This document shows, one piece after another, positions 1 through 5,667 of a stretch of DNA of 33,690 nucleotides. The notes below the pieces were generated by a model. That model worked only from the letters and a program-made list of their open reading frames with translations. It was not told where the DNA came from and searched no databases. Numbering within the stretch: the first letter of the stretch is position 1; every line of letters begins with the position of its first letter. The stretch is from positions 1-33,690 of the IMG/VR virus record IMGVR_UViG_3300049893_001047; one strand, given 5' to 3'. The translations under genes were made by a program, and so were the position numbers. This DNA comes from a virus.

Positions 1-395
1 GCACGTTCCACGTTGATTGCGTCCAGGGTGTAGTCTGTCACGGCGTCCATGCGCGCATCAGGGGCCACACTCAGGGTGGGTGGGAAAGTCTCACCAACAA
101 GGCAGCGCAGGATTGCGCCGTTTATTATGAGGGTGGGGCAGTCTCCCGCCTCATATGCTCCAGACCATTCATCTATTCCCTTGACGGCCTTGGCTAGCGC
201 CTTCCCTTCCACGATGCACGTCGGCGCATCACGCCAAGGCACTATGATGCGGGAATAGGTGATGCCGTCCGTAGCGGAGAGGATAGCAAAATGACCGCTT
301 GCGTGATGGGAGGGGTTTATGCTTACCCACTGGGGTATGGGCTTGCGGCTTGTGGTGGCATAGGTGAGGTGGCGGAGGGCTTGGGATGGGTTCAT
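1..395 (-). CDS. Sliding-clamp-like protein (DnaN domain I-like), 3' end missing
   Basis: The frame opens at an ATG (395 on the minus strand) behind an AAGGAA ribosome site and runs off the left edge without a stop, so about 131 residues are visible. The residues read like domain I of a bacterial beta clamp: an N-terminal helix (QALRHLTYAT), a Pro-containing turn, two strands leading to an ATDG-type motif (ILSATDGITYSR), a VEGKALAKAVKG stretch where DnaN has its second helix, then a strand and the F-P turn (GETFPPTLS) that ends domain I, followed by the start of a possible domain II. A clamp would tether a DNA polymerase during phage replication. The match is by pattern only and the overall identity is low; an unrelated early protein remains possible. 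The visible arrangement, last in a three-gene minus-strand cluster, fits an early replication gene. Confidence 0.6.
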   Translation of the reverse strand, partial: MNPSQALRHLTYATTSRKPIPQWVSINPSHHASGHFAILSATDGITYSRIIVPWRDAPTCIVEGKALAKAVKGIDEWSGAYEAGDCPTLIINGAILRCLVGETFPPTLSVAPDARMDAVTDYTLDAINVER

Positions 396-401
396 GACGG
401 G

Positions 402-416
402 TTCCTTGTCTGGAGG
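402..416 (-). repeat. Repeated leader with ribosome-binding site, copy 1
   Basis: On the minus strand the 15 bases CCTCCAGACAAGGAA lie just before the start codon at 395. The identical 15 bases lie before the start codon at 734 (742-756), and a shorter version (ACAAGGAAAC) precedes the start at 1304. The AAGGAA end is the ribosome-binding site; the conserved upstream part suggests duplicated or co-regulated leaders. Confidence 0.6.
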
Positions 417-437
417 GGGGGGTTGATGGTGGGATGG

Positions 438-734
438 TTACTGCGCCAATTCCCGGTTGCGTAATGCGTCGCGGGCTTCCTCGCACGCAATTAGAACTTG
501 TCCCACGGTTACGGGTATTTTTTCTATGACGATTAGGCGCATGGCTTCAAGTACGGCCTCCTGCGCCATCCATTGCCATCCCGGTCCCATAGGTGCTTGC
601 TCGCACGCGTCCATGAGTGCGCCATGGGCTTGTGTGAGATCCTGCGGCGCGGCATCCATTGACCTCGCAAGGGGGATGATGCATCGGGCGATGATCCGGG
701 CGTGGTTTTCTGCGGGGGTGAGGGTGCGGCGCAT
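438..734 (-). CDS. Small helical protein of unknown function
   Basis: This is a 98-residue protein that I do not recognise. The ATG at 734 is chosen because it follows AAGGAAACAAACC; the frame is open further upstream to 800, but that extension is low-complexity and has no ribosome site. The sequence looks mostly alpha-helical (ARIIARCIIPLARSMDA, then AQEAVLEAMRLIVIEKIP, then ACEEARDALRNRELAQ), with no signal peptide or membrane segment. It sits between the clamp-like gene and the 143-residue gene with an intergenic spacing of 42 and 138 bases, and shares its 15-base leader with the clamp-like gene. This suggests one minus-strand early transcript. No function can be assigned. Confidence 0.6.
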   Translation of the reverse strand: MRRTLTPAENHARIIARCIIPLARSMDAAPQDLTQAHGALMDACEQAPMGPGWQWMAQEAVLEAMRLIVIEKIPVTVGQVLIACEEARDALRNRELAQ

Positions 735-741
735 GGTTTGT

Positions 742-756
742 TTCCTTGTCTGGAGG
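742..756 (-). repeat. Repeated leader with ribosome-binding site, copy 2
   Basis: Second exact copy of CCTCCAGACAAGGAA, ending 7 bases before the ATG at 734. It is identical to 402-416 (minus strand). Confidence 0.6.
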
Positions 757-872
757 GTTATGGAAGTGGGCGATGGCAGGAAGGACAGCAAGGGCAGCAA
801 GGGACAGGTGACGCCTCTCGCTTCACTTGCTCCAATATGTGGATTTCATCCGCATACTCGCTGGCACGTTGT

Positions 873-1304
873 CTATCGTATCGGATTCCGGCCAGCTTGA
901 AGCGCGGCCCTGGCCATCTCGTGAGCCAGCATTTCGACGTGGTCCATTCCGTCTGTGTCGCCATTCCTTTCGGCCTCGGAATACACGGCGTCAAACAGAC
1001 GTTCACACTTCAATGCATGGTCAATCCTCCCTTCCAGTCTCGCAAATGCTCCCTTGTAGGAGGCACGGGCAGCGAGGAGGAAATCCGGCTGATCATCGTC
1101 GGCATAGCTGGATGCCTCATAGCAGTATTCAAGAGCAGACAAGGGGGATGAGAAGGTCACAGGGTCGGATTCCGGCAGGCACCCCGGCATGGAGCATTCG
1201 ACGGACCATGTTTTGCCGTCCTCGCTCTGGATGAGCATGGAGGGTAGATAATAAGGGTCCGAGGCGCGGGATGGGTCGGAATAGGTGCGGGCGGAAAAGA
1301 GCAT
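873..1304 (-). CDS. Unknown early-region protein, 143 residues
   Basis: The start at 1304 (MLFSARTYSDP) is preferred because ACAAGGAAACAACCC precedes it; an open stretch upstream to 1409 is Pro/His-rich and lacks a ribosome site. The N-terminal half looks beta-rich (MLIQSEDGKTWSVECSMPG, with paired cysteines), and the C-terminal half is helical and charged (FARLEGRIDHALKCERLFDAVYSEAERNG and DGMDHVEMLAHEMARAALQAG). No membrane segment or known catalytic motif is visible. It is the first gene of the leftmost minus-strand cluster and lies about 40 bases downstream of a TATAAT element. Function unknown. Confidence 0.6.
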   Translation of the reverse strand: MLFSARTYSDPSRASDPYYLPSMLIQSEDGKTWSVECSMPGCLPESDPVTFSSPLSALEYCYEASSYADDDQPDFLLAARASYKGAFARLEGRIDHALKCERLFDAVYSEAERNGDTDGMDHVEMLAHEMARAALQAGRNPIR

Positions 1305-1344
1305 GGGTTGTTTCCTTGTTGGTTTGCGTGGCGGTGACCCCCGC

Positions 1345-1350
1345 ATTATA
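1345..1350 (-). promoter_or_regulatory. Candidate sigma70 -10 box for the left minus-strand cluster
   Basis: A perfect TATAAT on the minus strand lies about 40 bases before the first start codon of the left cluster (1304). At 16-18 bases upstream there is no good TTGACA-like hexamer (CCTGGT/CTGGTC), so this is a weak or activated promoter at best. Confidence 0.4.
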
Positions 1351-1430
1351 TGAGCCGGGGATCGCAGACCAGGGGAAGGGTGGGGGGTGGAAGGGTGAGT
1401 GTGTGACACCGTGGTTCCGCGTAGTGTTTT

Positions 1431-1493
1431 TGTATTACAGAGGGGGGTAAAGGCGTAAGGGCTGGAATGGCAAGGGGATATAAATGTATTACA
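1431..1493. repeat. Two copies of TGTATTACA (1431-1439 and 1485-1493)
   Basis: The 9-base word TGTATTACA, palindromic except at its centre, occurs twice with start points 54 bases apart. Both copies lie upstream of the left minus-strand cluster. A dimeric repressor or activator could bind such half-palindromes; this is inference. Confidence 0.35.
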
Positions 1494-1499
1494 CGTTGA

Positions 1500-1660
1500 A
1501 AACAGGGGAAAAGTAGGCGGAAAAGGGCGGAAAAGAGGGGGGTGGAGAGTGTAGCGCGATTGATGTGTGACGGGTTGAGGGGGTGGAAATCACCGAAAAC
1601 GTAACGCAGAGGCAGGAAAAGAGGGCGGAAACGAAGCGTCGGAAACCCGAAAAACGGAAA
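1500..1660. repeat. Purine-rich cluster of GGAAA-type repeats
   Basis: The plus strand carries repeated GGAAAA/GGAAAC words in close succession: GGGGAAAAG, GGCGGAAAAG twice, GGTGGAAAT, GGCAGGAAAAG, GGGCGGAAAC, GTCGGAAAC and ACGGAAAC. Strong purine bias over about 160 bases is unusual in the rest of the window. It directly borders the left arm of the 15-bp inverted repeat, so the two may belong to one functional unit such as an origin. Confidence 0.4.
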
Positions 1661-1667
1661 CTAGCGA

Positions 1668-1805
1668 CGTAAACCCTTGGCACCACACGGCCACGACCTA
1701 TTCAGCAGATGGAGAATATCCCGTAAATCCATGTAAAAGAAATAAAATAAAATTGAAATTCTGTTTAGAGGATTAGTGAAATATTGCGAATGCCAAGGGT
1801 TTACG
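1668..1805. repeat. Perfect 15-bp inverted repeat flanking an AT-rich core
   Basis: CGTAAACCCTTGGCA at 1668-1682 is matched exactly, in inverted orientation, at 1791-1805. The 108 bases between them hold an AT-rich stretch (about 1727-1786). No direct target duplication is seen outside the arms, and no frame inside codes for a protein, so a small transposable element is unlikely. Possible roles are a replication origin, a recombination or resolution site, or a pair of protein-binding sites. Confidence 0.65.
1727..1786. other. AT-rich segment inside the inverted repeat
   Basis: About 60 bases starting AAAAGAAATAAAATAAAATT are made almost wholly of A and T, whereas the surrounding genome is clearly GC-rich. 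An easily melted segment between identical inverted sites is the arrangement expected of a DNA-unwinding element. It may equally contain promoters, but I could not find a well-matched -35/-10 pair. Confidence 0.4.
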
Positions 1806-1845
1806 AGGCGGTGCACGGTTTTTGCGCACCTTCGATTTCAGCCTT

Positions 1846-1868
1846 GTTCAATCGTTCCAATTGTTCCA
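1846..1868. repeat. Three closely spaced GTTC(C)A words
   Basis: GTTCA at 1846 is followed by GTTCCA at 1854 and 1863, spaced 8 and 9 bases. This is short and could be chance, but it lies next to the inverted repeat and resembles a small iteron array. Confidence 0.25.
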
Positions 1869-1926
1869 CCCTTCCGTTTCGCGCTACGCCTCCTCTAACT
1901 CTGCCACGCTATTCCGTCACACAATG

Positions 1927-1940
1927 AGAGGCTAGCCTCT
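1927..1940. promoter_or_regulatory. Perfect 14-bp palindrome, candidate operator
   Basis: AGAGGCTAGCCTCT is identical to its own reverse complement. It lies 31 bases upstream of the first promoter-like element (1971), a position suited to a dimeric regulator of the rightward late promoters. No regulator has been matched to it. Confidence 0.35.
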
Positions 1941-1970
1941 GCCAGCTTGTAGGGCCGCACCAGGTTAAGC

Positions 1971-1993
1971 TATCGAGTGCTAACATATGGGAT
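1971..1993 (+). promoter_or_regulatory. Candidate phage RNA-polymerase promoter, copy A
   Basis: This 23-base element begins TATCGAGTG, has a CTAAC middle and ends ATATGGGAT. It matches copy B (2018-2040) at 19 of 23 positions. The layout, a conserved recognition block followed by a TATA-like stretch and then GGGA, is that of promoters of T7-type single-subunit RNA polymerases. It points towards the terminase genes. No such polymerase is encoded in the window, so the assignment rests on shape and repetition. Confidence 0.45.
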
Positions 1994-2017
1994 TGGTCTA
2001 GGATGAGGAGGGTAGGT

Positions 2018-2040
2018 TATCGAGTGTTTATATATGGGAG
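2018..2040 (+). promoter_or_regulatory. Candidate phage RNA-polymerase promoter, copy B
   Basis: Second copy of the element at 1971-1993, starting 47 bases later: TATCGAGTG, then TTTAT, then ATATGGGAG. Differences are confined to the middle and the last base. The GGGAG end resembles a T7-type initiation sequence. It is followed after 10 bases by the 8-bp tandem array, which would be in the 5' untranslated part of the transcript. Confidence 0.45.
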
Positions 2041-2050
2041 GGGTGGACAA

Positions 2051-2114
2051 GCTCTCAGGCTCTCAGGCTCACAGGCTCTCTGGCTCACAGGCTCTCAGGC
2101 TCTCAGGCTCACGG
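2051..2114. repeat. Eight tandem copies of an 8-bp unit
   Basis: Eight uninterrupted 8-base units fill 2051-2114: GCTCTCAG, GCTCTCAG, GCTCACAG, GCTCTCTG, GCTCACAG, GCTCTCAG, GCTCTCAG, GCTCACGG. Five positions (GCTC plus the last G) never change. The array lies between the promoter-like elements and the terminase genes and is not coding. It could be a protein-binding array (for example a packaging or replication site) or simply slippage-derived. Confidence 0.7.
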
Positions 2115-2276
2115 TCGGACAGGCGTCGTAGGTCCGGAAGTTAGTCGCGGCACGGGCGGGCACTCATATACACATCAGCAGGGGAGGCCGCGCACCAAGT
2201 TTGAAACTCTTGTAGCACATAATCACCCTTTACATTTCTCTCCCTCTTTATTAGTCTCCAAACGAGGAATGAAGTG

Positions 2277-2828
2277 ATGCACCAGGATTTCGACAACATG
2301 ACGGCGATGGAGCCTAGGCTTTTGACCGAACAGGAAATATCCTCGGCACCAGTTTCTCTGCGCCGTGAACTTATGTCCCCGGTCCACAGGTCCGTACTTC
2401 CAGGCACGATCCATCGGGTTGGAATCATGCGGAGGATGATCCATGCTCCGGTGCTCATCCAGATGCTCCATACCGCAGCGCTCACCGGGGTAGTCCCGCA
2501 GGTGGACCCACAGACTGGAGTGGAGATAGGCCCGGCGCGCCCGATCAAACCGGAAACCCAGGTGGATGTGGCCTTGAAGCTGTTGGCAAAGGCCTTGCCC
2601 GACGCGAAGGAAAATGCGGCGAATTACGACGATCCGAACCAGCAGGGTAAATTGATCGACGTGACACCGGAGCGAGTACGCACGCTCACGAAGGAGCAGT
2701 TGGAAGCGGCATTGGCGGAACGATTCACCACCCCAGCCCCTTCCTCCCCAATCCCATCCCACTCCACGCTTCCAGAAACCCCGCCCAAGTATTTCCAGGT
2801 AGAGGACGATGGGGTATACGATGAATGA
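2277..2828 (+). CDS. terS: Probable terminase small subunit
   Basis: The protein of 183 residues lies directly upstream of, and overlaps, the large terminase gene, the usual place of the small (DNA-recognition) subunit. The N-terminal half is basic and probably helical (EQEISSAPVSLRRELMS, IHRVGIMRRMIHAPVLIQMLHTAAL). A middle segment (TQVDVALKLLAKALPD) is helical, and the C-terminus is Pro/Ser-rich and acidic (TPAPSSPIPSH onwards), as expected of a tail that contacts TerL. The ATG at 2277 is preferred; a GTG sits immediately before it at 2274. Just upstream, ATGAAGTGATG encodes a two-codon reading (Met-Lys-stop) whose stop overlaps the start, which might couple or modulate initiation. No helix-turn-helix is obvious by eye, so the name rests mainly on position. 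Confidence 0.6.
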   Translation: MHQDFDNMTAMEPRLLTEQEISSAPVSLRRELMSPVHRSVLPGTIHRVGIMRRMIHAPVLIQMLHTAALTGVVPQVDPQTGVEIGPARPIKPETQVDVALKLLAKALPDAKENAANYDDPNQQGKLIDVTPERVRTLTKEQLEAALAERFTTPAPSSPIPSHSTLPETPPKYFQVEDDGVYDE

Positions 2829-4488
2829 ATCCGAGTCCCTTGTCCTCGTCCCTACCGATGAGGAGGTGGCGACCATAACGAGGAACTTCAAGGCTCACGA
2901 AGACCAGGCGGCAAGGGAAGTCCTCCTCAGGGAATACCATGCCCGGTTGAAGGCGACGCAGGATTTCGTGGCATTCATAAGTAGGATGTTCGCAGATATA
3001 TTCCCCACGGATCAGACTGGTTTCATCATGGGGGAGCATCTGCTCAAGGTGGCGACCATTCTCAACACGTTTCGGGATGCGGTGGAACAGGGGAAAGATC
3101 CGCGCTTGATGATCTTCCTTCCTCCACGCACAGGCAAGACCACATTCATCGCCAGCTTCTTCGCCTGGATGATCGGGCACCATAGCAACTGGGAATACAT
3201 ACTTTGCAGTTTCAGCGAGGACCGGGCGCGGGACTTGGGCAACATGCTCCACCGGTATTTCCAGAATCCACTGTTCAAGGAAATGTTCCCGGACTTCGCC
3301 CTGAGTTCCAAGTCCTCAAGCGCGGAGCGTGCGGAGTTCAAGAAGGGCGGGGCAATGACGTGCGGGAGTCCGTCAAGCGGCCTGAATGGCAGAGGCGGAA
3401 AAGTGCTTTGGCTCGATGACGCTCACAAAGATGAGGCGTCAGCGGACTCGGACGCGGATCGCAACCATGTCAACCAGTGGGTGATGAGCACATTTCTCAG
3501 ACGACAGGTGCCAACGGGAGCGGGAGTCCTGGTCACACAGACGAGGTGGCGGGAAGACGATGCGCCTGGGATGCTACTTCAGATCGCACGGGAGAATCCT
3601 GACGCGGACCAGTGGATGGTCTACTCTTTCCCGGCAATAGAAAACGAGTGGACGGACAACGAGAAATCCTTTTTTCCTGAGAGGTTCCCACTGGAGAAGT
3701 TGAAGCGGTGGCGGGCGGGGATGATGGTCAAGCAGCCGAGAAGTTGGTCCGCCTTATATCAGCAGAACCCACTTCCGGCCCAAGGCGTCCATATCAAGGC
3801 GTCATGGTTTGACAGGTGCCTGGCACCGGAATCAGACTTCCCCGCGAAGTCTGCGACGACCAATGCCTTGACCATAGACTTCGCGGTGTCAGACGGGACG
3901 GGAAACCATACCGCTCTGTTCCCCGTCGGGTTCGACTGCAACGACGTATGCTGGGTACGACCCGACCACTTCTTCAAGCAGGCGGACCCGAAGGAGACGC
4001 TGGAGCAGATTGAGAAACTCCTGCGACGGTATGAGCCGACATACTTCTTCGTGGAGAAGGGGCCAATATGGAGATCCTTGGGATCGACGGTACGGAACGT
4101 GGTGTTCCGAAACGCCCGGTGCTACCCGAAGATCATGGAAATCAGTCGCGGGAAGAAGAACAAACGGGAAGTGGCGTCTCCATATATCAATGCTTTGGAG
4201 TCGGGGCTGTTGCGATACCCCAATACCGAGTTTACCAAGGGCGTACTTATCCCACAGCATCTTGCTTTCGGCGCAAGCTCATCAGATGACATTGTGGATG
4301 CTCTAGCCCTCCCGTTCGTGGAGCGCGGGAGCATCATTCTTCCCGGCAAGGAAGTAGACCTGCCGGAAATCAAAGAGAGTTCCTATCAGGACAACGTGAA
4401 CGACTTTATCAGACAACGCGCCTTCCAGAAGGAAGACGACGAGGAAGCAGACCCGTATCCGCTATTCGCGGGAGATAGGAGAGCATGA
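2809..4488 (+). CDS. terL: Terminase large subunit (ATPase and nuclease)
   Basis: TerL pumps DNA into the prohead through the portal and cuts the concatemer. Numbered from the ATG at 2809 (559 residues), the ATPase domain shows Walker A LPPRTGKTT (K110), Walker B VLWLDDAHKDE (D203/D204) and a coupling-type segment LVTQTRW (241-247). The nuclease domain shows the RNase H-like acidic residues LTIDFAVSD (D357), FFVEKG (E416) and SSDDIVDAL (D493/D494/D497). All key residues are present and the length is normal. An alternative in-frame ATG at 2821, 12 bases downstream, also fits; neither has a strong ribosome site, and both overlap the upstream gene. This indicates translational coupling. Stop and next start overlap as ATGA. 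Confidence 0.95.
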   Translation: MGYTMNESESLVLVPTDEEVATITRNFKAHEDQAAREVLLREYHARLKATQDFVAFISRMFADIFPTDQTGFIMGEHLLKVATILNTFRDAVEQGKDPRLMIFLPPRTGKTTFIASFFAWMIGHHSNWEYILCSFSEDRARDLGNMLHRYFQNPLFKEMFPDFALSSKSSSAERAEFKKGGAMTCGSPSSGLNGRGGKVLWLDDAHKDEASADSDADRNHVNQWVMSTFLRRQVPTGAGVLVTQTRWREDDAPGMLLQIARENPDADQWMVYSFPAIENEWTDNEKSFFPERFPLEKLKRWRAGMMVKQPRSWSALYQQNPLPAQGVHIKASWFDRCLAPESDFPAKSATTNALTIDFAVSDGTGNHTALFPVGFDCNDVCWVRPDHFFKQADPKETLEQIEKLLRRYEPTYFFVEKGPIWRSLGSTVRNVVFRNARCYPKIMEISRGKKNKREVASPYINALESGLLRYPNTEFTKGVLIPQHLAFGASSSDDIVDALALPFVERGSIILPGKEVDLPEIKESSYQDNVNDFIRQRAFQKEDDEEADPYPLFAGDRRA

Positions 4489-4730
4489 TGGACAGCTTTG
4501 GATTCCCGGTGACGAGCGTGCCGCATGCGAACGGGACCAGACGATGTGGGAGACTCAGGAACCACTATACCTGGGTCAGCCTTCCGGTGGAAGCCATGCC
4601 AGCCTTGAGGTACCGGGAGCTTTATCGGAATAAGGCGAAACAGATTATGGTGAAAGACCCTCTTGGCAATCAGGTTCTTCTGAAAAGGGTCTGCAAGGAT
4701 TTCTCCTTGCACCGGGAAAAGCCCGAGTAG
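4485..4730 (+). CDS. Small basic protein after terminase, unknown
   Basis: An 81-residue protein starts with ATGATG overlapping the TerL stop (ATGA) and has a good ribosome site (TAGGAGAG). It is basic, with a beta-like start (HYTWVSLPVEAMP) and Lys/Arg-rich segments (RYRELYRNKAKQIMVKDPLGNQVLLKRV). No known motif is seen. Coupling to TerL suggests a role in packaging or head assembly, but this is inference only. Confidence 0.65.
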   Translation: MMDSFGFPVTSVPHANGTRRCGRLRNHYTWVSLPVEAMPALRYRELYRNKAKQIMVKDPLGNQVLLKRVCKDFSLHREKPE

Positions 4731-4750
4731 CCTACCTGTGGGAGTGCTCT

Positions 4751-4783
4751 GAACAGGGCGACCCCAACACAATAACCCTGTTC
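4751..4783 (+). other. Inverted repeat in the leader of the 271-residue gene
   Basis: GAACAGGG (4751-4758) and CCCTGTTC (4776-4783) form a perfect 8-bp stem with a 17-base loop. No T-tract follows, so it is not a typical terminator. It ends 7 bases before the AAAGGAA ribosome site of the next gene and may stabilise or regulate that mRNA. Confidence 0.4.
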
Positions 4784-4799
4784 CCGAAAGGAACATCCC

Positions 4800-5615
4800 A
4801 TGGCCGCAGTCGATGCCCCCATCTACGTCAGCGCGAACGTCAAATCCCTCATCAACGGGGTCTATCCCCTCGTCCCCGGTTCGTACCTCAACATCGAATC
4901 CGAGGCTGGCACCACCCTCTATTCGGCCCAGCAGGCCAGCCGCACGTCGACCAACTACCAGAAGTTCGCGGGTGATGGTCTGACCAAGGCCTTCCCCGTC
5001 ACCAACTTCACCGCCACGGTGGAAGACACGTCTGTCACCGCTGCGTACCAGCTTTACACGGTGGCCACCATCGACGGTGCTCCCAAGGTCCGTACCCGCT
5101 CGGACACCGTGGTCGGCGCGGCCACGGACTTCCTGGTCGCGGACGGCGGCGGCACCGCTGGCGGGCAGGCCGATCTGACCCTCAAGGCCGCGACTGCCGT
5201 GGCTGTTGGCGACACCGCCATCTTCATCAAGGAAGCCAGCGGCACCAATACCATCAAGGTGGGCGACAAGATCAACCTGGCTGGCGACACCACCGACTAC
5301 TACATGATCGGTGACGCGGACGGCACCATCACCCTCGACGGTACCGGAGTTTCCATCCCCATCACCCCGCCCATCAAGAAGGCCGTGGCCTCGGGGGACT
5401 CGAACGCCCTGGTCGTGACCGTCGCGGCTCCCAGCAAGCCCGTGGTGCTGTTCTATACCGCCCCGGCTGACGATGCTGTGGTCGAGGTGTTCCTGCACGC
5501 TGCCGCCGAAGTGACCACCGTGTCGGGTGGCGCTCTGACCGCTGGCAAGATCTACAAGGAAAAGCTCGGGGAGTTCCTGCACTCCGCTGGCAACGTCAAC
5601 GTCTACGTTCCTTGA
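4800..5615 (+). CDS. Beta-rich virion protein, probable decoration/major structural protein
   Basis: This 271-residue protein has a good ribosome site (GAAAGGAAC). It is rich in Ala, Thr, Val, Gly and Asp, low in Cys and Met, and reads as successive beta-strands (YQLYTVATIDGAPKVRTRSD, TAIFIKEASGTNTIKVGDKI, ALVVTVAAPSKPVVLFYTAP). Such composition is typical of capsid decoration or Ig-like virion proteins. Its codons are strongly biased to C-ending forms (GCC, ACC, GGC, AAC), very like the major capsid gene and unlike the neighbouring fibre genes, which suggests high expression. It is flanked by an inverted repeat upstream and a very stable hairpin downstream, so it may have its own mRNA. The specific role (decoration, fibre or tail) is not established. 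Confidence 0.6.
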   Translation: MAAVDAPIYVSANVKSLINGVYPLVPGSYLNIESEAGTTLYSAQQASRTSTNYQKFAGDGLTKAFPVTNFTATVEDTSVTAAYQLYTVATIDGAPKVRTRSDTVVGAATDFLVADGGGTAGGQADLTLKAATAVAVGDTAIFIKEASGTNTIKVGDKINLAGDTTDYYMIGDADGTITLDGTGVSIPITPPIKKAVASGDSNALVVTVAAPSKPVVLFYTAPADDAVVEVFLHAAAEVTTVSGGALTAGKIYKEKLGEFLHSAGNVNVYVP

Positions 5616-5624
5616 TCGACTGAA

Positions 5625-5667
5625 TGAAACCCCGGTAGGGCGACCTACCGGGGAAAAGGAGGTTTCA
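5625..5667 (+). other. Nested hairpin covering the next ribosome-binding site
   Basis: An inner 10-bp perfect stem CCCCGGTAGG/CCTACCGGGG (5630-5639 and 5644-5653) closes on the four bases GCGA. An outer pair TGAAACC/GGTTTCA (5625-5631 and 5661-5667) would enclose the AAAAGGAGG ribosome site and reach the A of the start codon at 5667. The inner stem could end or protect the upstream message; the outer pairing could limit translation of the next gene. The inner hairpin is not followed by a T-tract on the plus strand. Confidence 0.5.

Larger units (their letters stand above)
1305..2276. other. Noncoding divergent control region (candidate origin/promoter region)
   Basis: Almost 1 kb separates the left minus-strand genes from the terminase genes on the plus strand, and no convincing gene lies in it. 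The open frames present are Pro/Ser or Phe/Ser-rich, as expected from reading purine-rich DNA on the opposite strand. It is rich in ordered short repeats, listed separately: a TGTATTACA pair, GGAAA-type repeats, a 15-bp inverted repeat around an AT-rich core, GTTC(C)A repeats, a 14-bp palindrome, two promoter-like elements and eight 8-bp tandem units. Such a density of repeats in an otherwise closely packed phage genome is typical of an origin and/or the divergent early-late control region; which of these it is cannot be decided from sequence alone. Confidence 0.65.

Noticed and set aside
758-1006. Minus-strand frame ending CCPCCPSCHRPLP between two early genes
   Set aside because: Most of it overlaps the 143-residue gene in another frame. 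The non-overlapping end has no good start codon or ribosome site, and no slippery sequence was found that would support a frameshift extension.
1489-1686. Open frame of 65 codons on the minus strand in the noncoding region
   Set aside because: Its Phe/Ser/Pro-rich sequence is what the opposite strand of the purine-rich GGAAA repeats must give; no ribosome site precedes it.
1668-1805. Inverted repeat interpreted as a tiny insertion element
   Set aside because: No direct repeats flank the arms, no transposase or similar element is in the window, and an internal AT-rich core fits a control site better.
4386-5582. 398-codon frame on the minus strand opposite the terminase end and the 271-residue gene
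   Set aside because: It spans two plus-strand genes with good ribosome sites and has the Gly/Val/Asp/His-rich look of a mirror frame of GC-rich coding DNA.
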